NCBI GenBank assembly: GCA_964393845.1
Contig: CAYMUX010000105.1
Coordinates: 1 to 11,918 of the forward strand
Reading direction: 5' to 3'
Length of the DNA stretch: 11,918 bases
DNA from: UBA6902 sp964393845
GTDB lineage: Bacteria > Nitrospirota > Thermodesulfovibrionia > UBA6902
The notes beneath the pieces were generated by a model. It saw only the letters and a program-made list of their open reading frames with translations. It ran no database searches and was not told the DNA's origin. Of the stretch, positions 6,758-11,918 are shown piece after piece (positions within the stretch are counted from its first letter, which is position 1; the number at the start of each line of letters is the position of its first letter). A program made the position numbers and the translations under genes.

Positions 6758-7681
6758 ATGAGTTCTTATGCATTCTGGACAGCTATCTGGCAAGGGCTTC
6801 TCTCTGCTATAATGGCGATCGGGGTTTTTGTGTCGTTCCGGGTCATAAGGTTCCCGGACCTGACCTGCGACGGTACATATCCTCTTGGAGCGGCTGTGGT
6901 AAGCGTACTTATCCTTCAGGGGATAAACCCGTATGTCGCTACCATGGTTGCGCTTTTTGCCGGTTGCTCGGCAGGAATGCTCACAGGGGTACTGAATACA
7001 AGATTCAAGATACCGGCCATAGTTTCAAGTATTCTTGTGATGACCGGGCTGTACTCCATAAACCTCCTCATAATGCAAAAGCCCATATTGAGCCTTAGAA
7101 AGGAAGACACCATTTTTGCCCCGATATATAGCCTTCAATCTGACGGCCCCGTCTCTATGGCCGGATTTGATGTAAGTCTCCTATTAATACCTGCCTGTTT
7201 CCTAGCTATTATTGGTCTACTCAAATTTCTTCTCGATTGGCTCCTGTCAACAAACTTTGGCGTTGCCTTAAGGATTACCGGTTCAAATCCCCGTTTAGCA
7301 AGCTCTTTTTCGATAAACCCCAATATGATGACCTTGACAGGGTTGGCCATAGGCAATGGTCTTATCGCACTTTCAGGGGCGTTATTTGCGCAGGCTCAGA
7401 GGTTCAGCGATGTCAACCTTGGGTTCGGGATGGTCGTTATAGGGCTTGCCTCCGTATTCATAGCAGAAGGGATTGAGACCCAGTTTTTTAATAAGGCGGC
7501 TATCCCCATAGCAACAGCTCTTGTTGTCATAGGGTCTATCATTTATAAACTTGCCGTGGCAATGGCTTATGAAGCGGGGCTCAGGGCAGAGTATTTCAAT
7601 CTATTGACATCAGGAATAGTTTTCCTCTCTTTGCTCATACCTTCTATCAGGAGAGAGATAGGGCAGCTTATAAGGAGATGA
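6758..7681 (+). CDS. ABC transporter permease (COG4120/TrpY-like)
   Basis: A 307-residue polytopic inner-membrane protein with roughly eight to nine hydrophobic segments, related to the branched-chain amino acid/sugar permease superfamily (BPD_transp_2). The FRVIRFPDLTCDGTYPLGAA segment near residues 27-46 is typical of permeases paired with COG2984 binding proteins. The segment around residue 175, ALRITGSNPRLASSFSINP, fits the cytoplasmic coupling loop that docks on the ATPase. The ATG at 6758 has a purine-rich site (AGGGGAT) upstream and follows the binding-protein stop by 22 bp. Its stop codon TGA overlaps the start region of the ATPase gene, so translational coupling is likely. As a single permease gene it should act as a homodimer. 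Confidence 0.92.
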   Translation: MSSYAFWTAIWQGLLSAIMAIGVFVSFRVIRFPDLTCDGTYPLGAAVVSVLILQGINPYVATMVALFAGCSAGMLTGVLNTRFKIPAIVSSILVMTGLYSINLLIMQKPILSLRKEDTIFAPIYSLQSDGPVSMAGFDVSLLLIPACFLAIIGLLKFLLDWLLSTNFGVALRITGSNPRLASSFSINPNMMTLTGLAIGNGLIALSGALFAQAQRFSDVNLGFGMVVIGLASVFIAEGIETQFFNKAAIPIATALVVIGSIIYKLAVAMAYEAGLRAEYFNLLTSGIVFLSLLIPSIRREIGQLIRR

Positions 7682-8451
7682 TGGATAACAGCATTATTGA
7701 ACTGAGGAATCTCAGCCTGACCTTTAAGAACGGCAACGGCGCGGAGATGAAGGCCCTCGACAGGGTTAATCTTAAGATTAAAGAGGGTGAATTCATAACC
7801 GTGGTTGGAAGAAACGGTGCGGGCAAGAGCAGCCTTCTACGGGCCATTGCCGAATATGCCCCAACGGGGGGGCAAATATTTTATAATGGTATGGAAATAT
7901 CGGGGATGTCCCATTACAAAAGGGCAAGTTTCATAAGATATGTTGCCCAGAATACATCCGATATTGTTGCCGACTCCATCAGCCTTGAGGAGCAGTTTTC
8001 TCAGGCTATGAATATGGGGGGATGGTTATCCCTGCGGAAAGCCATAACCCATAAGGTCAGGACTAAGGTCAAAGAGGAACTCGGAAAACTCGGCATGGGG
8101 CTTGAAAACAGGTTATCTGAAAATATAGGCAATCTCTCAGGTGGCGAAAGACAGGCCGTTGCTCTCCTGATGGCTACAGCTTCCAAGCCCGGCATTCTGC
8201 TTCTCGATGAGCACACAGCCGCACTGGATTTCAAGAACAGCGCAACCATAGAGGAGATTACGGAGCGGCTGATCAGGGAAACTTCTCTGACTACACTGTG
8301 GGTAACGCATAATCTGGAGCAGGCGGTTAAATATGGGGGAAGGATTCTGATTATCAGTAACGGAAATATTGTTTTCGATATACAAGGTACAGAAAAAAAA
8401 CAAATATCAAAAGATAAATTAGCTTCCTTAATTAATAAGTGCGGTACATAA
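7681..8451 (+). CDS. ABC transporter ATPase (COG1101/TrpZ-like)
   Basis: The ATPase subunit of the importer, 256 residues. It has Walker A GRNGAGKSS (43-51), Q-loop Q90 in VAQNTSD, signature LSGGERQ (152-158), Walker B ILLLDEH (172-178) and H-loop H210 in WVTHN. The DEHTAALD form, with His after the catalytic Glu, is characteristic of the COG1101 ATPases that partner this permease family and agrees with the neighbours. Two starts are possible, ATG at 7678 or 7681. I take 7681 because AAGGAG (7672-7677) abuts the first and is 3 bp from the second. The gene overlaps the permease stop. The last 30 or so codons, from about 8340, become AT-rich (17 of 60 G+C in 8341-8400 against 29 of 60 in 8281-8340), which marks the left edge of the compositional block that follows. 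Confidence 0.93.
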   Translation: MDNSIIELRNLSLTFKNGNGAEMKALDRVNLKIKEGEFITVVGRNGAGKSSLLRAIAEYAPTGGQIFYNGMEISGMSHYKRASFIRYVAQNTSDIVADSISLEEQFSQAMNMGGWLSLRKAITHKVRTKVKEELGKLGMGLENRLSENIGNLSGGERQAVALLMATASKPGILLLDEHTAALDFKNSATIEEITERLIRETSLTTLWVTHNLEQAVKYGGRILIISNGNIVFDIQGTEKKQISKDKLASLINKCGT

Positions 8452-8452
8452 T

Positions 8453-10810
8453 ATGGACGCAGTCCCGAATAATAAACAACAAAGCTCGCTACAAACACTC
8501 TTTTTAGAAATCAGAAAGCAGATACTCAGAAGTATTTCCTTAAATCTACCAAAAGGAAGTTTAGCATTAGGACCCGTGCTTTTTTTTATTGAAGATTGCG
8601 AACAACGATGCCTTTACAATTGGTCAAATGTGACATGGGAAGAATTGAAGCTTGGAAATTTATTAAAGGGAGTGTTAAGAGACATAAAGGATGTTTCCAA
8701 TTATTGTTCAAAAAATATTCCACATGAATTAGCTAAAAAGACTTTTGTGGATATACATACTGAATGTAAAGAATTTTTAAACGTTGAAATAGATGAGGAC
8801 TTTGATAACTGGCCGGTTTTTATAAATAAATATTCGCAATTTGAAAAGTTTATCGATACCTGCGAGCATTCGTTTATCCACATACCAAAAATTAGTATTG
8901 AAGCCATCGAAAGACTTGATATATCCCAAATTGATGTTGAACGATTACCTCACGTTTTAAGGGAGATATACGAAATAAATGAGGGACGTTTTTTTGCATT
9001 GGATGAATTAAAACTTGCAATAAGCGGGTCTGATGATGAGCAATTTAATTTAATAGGTACTTTTATATCAAAACATCCCAAGTATAACGATATTTCTTCT
9101 GGAGCAAATAAAGCAATAAACAGATGGAATCAATTTAGAGAGAAAATTAAAACTTTTGACAAAACAAATTTAGAGCGTGCAAATAAAAATTACGAAAACT
9201 TAATGAATACTGCAATTGAAATATTCTGTGATTTACCTCAAGAAGTACCAAGTAGCGATTCCTTGGCCGAATTAAGAAAAATAAACACCGAAATGCACCT
9301 TAAACGAAGCGACAAAACTGCTATCAGACTATCCGATCTCGTATATCATCCTTTACAGGCAACTTATGAAATCAAAGAACTTAAAGAGAAATACAAGCTA
9401 TATTATATAACGCACTTTTTTGAAAGATTATTCTATATCGTCTCGAAACAAACAACAAAAACATCGTTAATAAAAAACATTATCATACTACCGATAAAAT
9501 TCTTTGATGCGCAGGTTATCGGGCAAATCATAATTATTTCCCCTGAACCGATACCGAGGCAATTGGTCATAAATTCTATAGAAGCTTTTTTGCCGAAAAT
9601 ACGAGAAGCGGCAACGATGGATTTTGAGACAAGGATATTTTCACATGCTGTTAATGATTCTAAAATAACACCTAAAGAAATACTGGATGAAACAAAATAT
9701 CTCTTTGCGAATTTAAAGATGTTATTGGCTTATAACGCCATGGCTTTGCTTAAATATAATCATGGAACCAACTCATGGGCACTACTGAAAAAGACGCCTA
9801 TAGATGTTACCGTGAATGACAATAAGTTTGTTAGCTGGGTTGGGAAGAAAATAATAGAAATTGGAGAAAACAAGTGTTTTGTTTTCTCGATAAATGAGCG
9901 AGAAATGAAAAGCCTCTTTGGTGTTAAAGGGGAACCAGAATCATGCTTTATCGGTATGTTGGAATCTACATGGGATAAGCATGCAGTCGTGCTCTTTTTC
10001 AGCGAGCATGTAGATTTAATGAGAAGTTCAGCGTCAGAAATTTACCTATCCATCACTCGAGTCCTCGAAAAAATATCGCTTGTAAAGGAAAGACAACTTG
10101 TTGATAGTGACAAAATAGCGATTGTACATAATGCCTCAAAAGAGTTAGGAAAAATAAAAGTGAAACTGGTCGATTTAAGAGAAAATTTAAAAAATGACCT
10201 AATGAATAGTGAACACGTAAAGCGAGCTCTATTTTTATTGAATAACTATTTATCAGAAGTTGACGCTATTACCAGAAATAACTTCAATGAGTATAAGGAC
10301 CAAGAATATGAATATGACCTTGCTGCTCAAATAGGAAGCCTTGTAGAAAGCATTATTCATGAATCTCCATATATAAGAAACTATTACAAATTAATGTCGT
10401 TACAAAAAACACGTGCAAAAATTATTGATATTAAATCGGGAGTTGGGGAGGCTATCTATGTTACTTTAAACAAAAGAGCATTATATTTTTTGTTAGATAA
10501 TTTAATTAAAAACGCAATTGACCATAGTAACTGGATTTTTTTAAAAACCCTTCCAGATCTTCCCCCTCTTGTGGTGATTGAATGTGAAAAAAAGGATAAC
10601 TTCGCAATAATAAAAATAGCAAATATTCCAGACAATGATAATTTAAAATTCAATTCATCTGAAGTATTCTATAGTCCACTGGCTACACCACATCTAAGAT
10701 TAATTGGTGCAATTTTTGAAGTAGCATCTAGGAGTAAAGATATATGTTATAAAGAATATATTTATGATAATTTTACATATGTCTGTGTTGAATTAAAAAT
10801 CACGTTATGA
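8453..10810 (+). CDS. Large soluble protein with divergent histidine-kinase-like C-terminus
   Basis: A 785-residue protein I cannot assign to a named family. No signal peptide or membrane segment is seen, so it should be cytosolic. Residues 1-300 are mostly helical, charged and unfamiliar. About 320-390 and 415-545 alternate beta-rich stretches (LIKNIIILPIKFF, VIGQIIIISP, HAVVLFFSEHV) with helices and could be two GAF-like sensory modules; this is inference. Residues 555-610 resemble a dimerisation/phosphoacceptor helix pair, with H559 in AIVHNASKELGKIK as the candidate phosphorylated residue. LLDNLIKNAIDHS (680-692) is a good N-box of a GHKL/HATPase_c domain. The later glycine boxes are degenerate: IKIANIPDNDN (720-730) and TPHLRLIGA (745-753) lack the usual glycines. 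It may be an active but divergent kinase or a pseudokinase. It starts 1 bp after the ATPase stop with no evident Shine-Dalgarno and has much lower G+C (15 of 60 in 8701-8760). Confidence 0.75.
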   Translation: MDAVPNNKQQSSLQTLFLEIRKQILRSISLNLPKGSLALGPVLFFIEDCEQRCLYNWSNVTWEELKLGNLLKGVLRDIKDVSNYCSKNIPHELAKKTFVDIHTECKEFLNVEIDEDFDNWPVFINKYSQFEKFIDTCEHSFIHIPKISIEAIERLDISQIDVERLPHVLREIYEINEGRFFALDELKLAISGSDDEQFNLIGTFISKHPKYNDISSGANKAINRWNQFREKIKTFDKTNLERANKNYENLMNTAIEIFCDLPQEVPSSDSLAELRKINTEMHLKRSDKTAIRLSDLVYHPLQATYEIKELKEKYKLYYITHFFERLFYIVSKQTTKTSLIKNIIILPIKFFDAQVIGQIIIISPEPIPRQLVINSIEAFLPKIREAATMDFETRIFSHAVNDSKITPKEILDETKYLFANLKMLLAYNAMALLKYNHGTNSWALLKKTPIDVTVNDNKFVSWVGKKIIEIGENKCFVFSINEREMKSLFGVKGEPESCFIGMLESTWDKHAVVLFFSEHVDLMRSSASEIYLSITRVLEKISLVKERQLVDSDKIAIVHNASKELGKIKVKLVDLRENLKNDLMNSEHVKRALFLLNNYLSEVDAITRNNFNEYKDQEYEYDLAAQIGSLVESIIHESPYIRNYYKLMSLQKTRAKIIDIKSGVGEAIYVTLNKRALYFLLDNLIKNAIDHSNWIFLKTLPDLPPLVVIECEKKDNFAIIKIANIPDNDNLKFNSSEVFYSPLATPHLRLIGAIFEVASRSKDICYKEYIYDNFTYVCVELKITL
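9864..9888. repeat. Intragenic 10-bp perfect inverted repeat sharing arms with 5581-5600
   Basis: GAGAAAACAA and TTGTTTTCTC are perfect inverted arms around GTGTT, inside the kinase-like gene. The inner 8 bp of each arm are identical to the arms of the palindrome upstream of the transporter operon, but the spacer is 5 rather than 4 bp. It could be a second site for the same protein or a chance product of AT-rich DNA. Confidence 0.35.
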
Positions 10811-10825
10811 GGGGGCTTTATTACT

Positions 10826-11918
10826 GTGGGGGATAATATCATAAAAATTAACGTCGCTGTAATAGATGATAGTATTGATTCTGAGCTAGAAAAAATGTAT
10901 AAGAACCTAGTAAGTATTACTATTAATATTATTAATAAGGATGGAATTGAGTTTTGTGGGAAGACGTATCAGTTTAAAACTGACACGTTTCATGCAACAA
11001 AAGATTGGGAAAGAGGCAAAGCCATTTTAAAAGATGAACGGATACATTTGGTGTTACTTGATATTTTTGATTCAACTAGCAGAACAACAAAAGGATTTGA
11101 AATAAGCGATTTTATCAGAAGCAACAACCTTCTGACAGAAATAATATTTGTGTCAGGTGAGGTTTATAGGAACGTCGATAGTTTTTCATTAGAACAAAAT
11201 CGCACAAGAAATAAAGTTATAGGGTTCATACCTGCAAAAATTTTAAGTGATGCAGCTGATCTAAGTAGTTTTAAAACCGACAATAATGTGTTTTTATTCA
11301 TTAAGGATATATTTACTTTTGCTCTTGAAAAGATAATTATAAATATAAGTGAATTAAAGCAAAAGGAAAATCTAAGAGGAGAGTTAACGAAAAGGTGCAG
11401 CATAGAGAACGTAATAGGGAATTCGGACAGGATGCAGGAGGTCTTTGAGGCGGTTCACCGTGTCGCGCCTTCAAAGGCAACAGTGCTTTTACGGGGCGAG
11501 AGCGGCACAGGGAAAGAGCTCATCGCAAAGGCGATATATTATATGAGCCCACGAAGCAAGGGGCCTTTTATTAAATTCAACTGCGCCTCCATTCCCGAGG
11601 GGCTTCTCGAATCAGAACTCTTTGGTCATGAAAAAGGCGCCTTTACAGGGGCGATATCAACGAGAAGCGGAAAGTTCGAGCTTGCCAATAAGGGGACATT
11701 GTTTCTTGACGAGATCGGAGACCTCCCGTTAACTCTCCAGCCGAAGATACTGCGCGTGCTTCAGGAAAGGGAGTTTGAGCGAGTGGGCGGACAGAAGGCC
11801 ATAAAGGTTGATGTCAGGATAATTACCGCAACAAGCCAGGATCTTGAAGGCATGGTATCAAAGGGCAGATTCAGGAAAGACCTCTACTTCAGGCTTAACG
11901 TAATACCTATTCTTCTTC
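10826..11918 (+). CDS. Sigma-54 enhancer-binding regulator with atypical receiver domain, 3'-truncated
   Basis: An NtrC-type activator; 364 residues are visible and the gene runs off the window before the end of the AAA+ domain and the expected DNA-binding helix-turn-helix. GTG at 10826 is the first plausible start after the in-frame TGA at 10808; GAGGGGG (10809-10815) lies about 10 bp upstream. Residues 1-170 look like a receiver: acidic pair D14-D15, candidate phosphoacceptor D79 in LVLLDIF, S110 in IIFVSGE and K138 in FIPAK. D79 is about 25 residues later than usual, because of an insert around residues 36-54. The AAA+ part has VIGNSDRMQEV, Walker A GESGTGKE (224-231), the sigma-54-contacting GAFTGA loop (271-276) and Walker B GTLFLDEIGD. 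The intact GAFTGA predicts true sigma-54 activation. Composition jumps at the domain boundary, from 12 of 60 G+C (11281-11340) to 35 of 60 (11461-11520). Confidence 0.9.
   Translation, partial: MGDNIIKINVAVIDDSIDSELEKMYKNLVSITINIINKDGIEFCGKTYQFKTDTFHATKDWERGKAILKDERIHLVLLDIFDSTSRTTKGFEISDFIRSNNLLTEIIFVSGEVYRNVDSFSLEQNRTRNKVIGFIPAKILSDAADLSSFKTDNNVFLFIKDIFTFALEKIIINISELKQKENLRGELTKRCSIENVIGNSDRMQEVFEAVHRVAPSKATVLLRGESGTGKELIAKAIYYMSPRSKGPFIKFNCASIPEGLLESELFGHEKGAFTGAISTRSGKFELANKGTLFLDEIGDLPLTLQPKILRVLQEREFERVGGQKAIKVDVRIITATSQDLEGMVSKGRFRKDLYFRLNVIPILL

Noticed and set aside
8001..8498. 165-codon antisense frame over the end of the COG1101-type ATPase
   Set aside because: It lies opposite the signature and Walker B region of a certain gene and has no domain or ribosome site.

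Overview
The window is bacterial and most likely from a Gram-negative organism. It carries a polytopic apolipoprotein N-acyltransferase (Lnt), a sigma-54 enhancer-binding regulator and a signal-peptide-bearing periplasmic binding protein. Base composition of the housekeeping part is intermediate (27 of 60 G+C in a sample line of the permease). A Nitrospirota or Desulfobacterota-like genome would fit the gene content and the C-rich/G-rich palindromic repeat, but this placement is low-confidence inference.

Left part (1-3249, all + strand): the 3' portion of a DUF1015-family gene, a small class I SAM-dependent methyltransferase and a YfcE/MJ0936-type metallophosphoesterase are closely spaced and may be co-transcribed. 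After a 178-bp gap with a good sigma-70-type promoter comes a lone polar-amino-acid-type ABC ATPase (GlnQ/HisP family) that starts with TTG. No permease or binding protein lies next to it.

Middle (3250-5766): tRNA-Phe(GAA) lies on the minus strand with a strong promoter and a G+C-rich discriminator. Next come a 154-bp nested palindromic, MITE-like element, lnt on the plus strand, and a 567-bp non-coding stretch. That stretch holds the control region of the next operon: a palindrome GAAAACAA-N4-TTGTTTTC at 5581-5600, then a sigma-54 type -24/-12 element (TTGGCA-N6-TTGC, exact GG-N10-GC spacing) at 5716-5732, 35 bp before a strong ribosome binding site and start codon.

Right part (5767-11918, all + strand, gaps of -1 to 22 bp): a complete ABC importer (binding protein COG2984 type, permease COG4120 type, ATPase COG1101 type, the TrpXYZ-like architecture) is followed directly by a 785-residue soluble protein with a histidine-kinase-like C-terminus. 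Last is a sigma-54 activator with an unusual receiver-like N-terminal domain; its 3' end lies beyond the window. The kinase-like gene and the receiver part of the activator form a strongly AT-rich block. The AAA+ part of the activator returns abruptly to the higher G+C of the rest.

Working model (inference): this is a transporter operon that encodes its own sigma-54-dependent signalling pair. The pair would respond to a cytoplasmic cue linked to the imported ligand and feed back on the -24/-12 promoter in front of the binding-protein gene. The divergent kinase-like protein and atypical receiver are the least familiar parts and the most interesting feature of the window.
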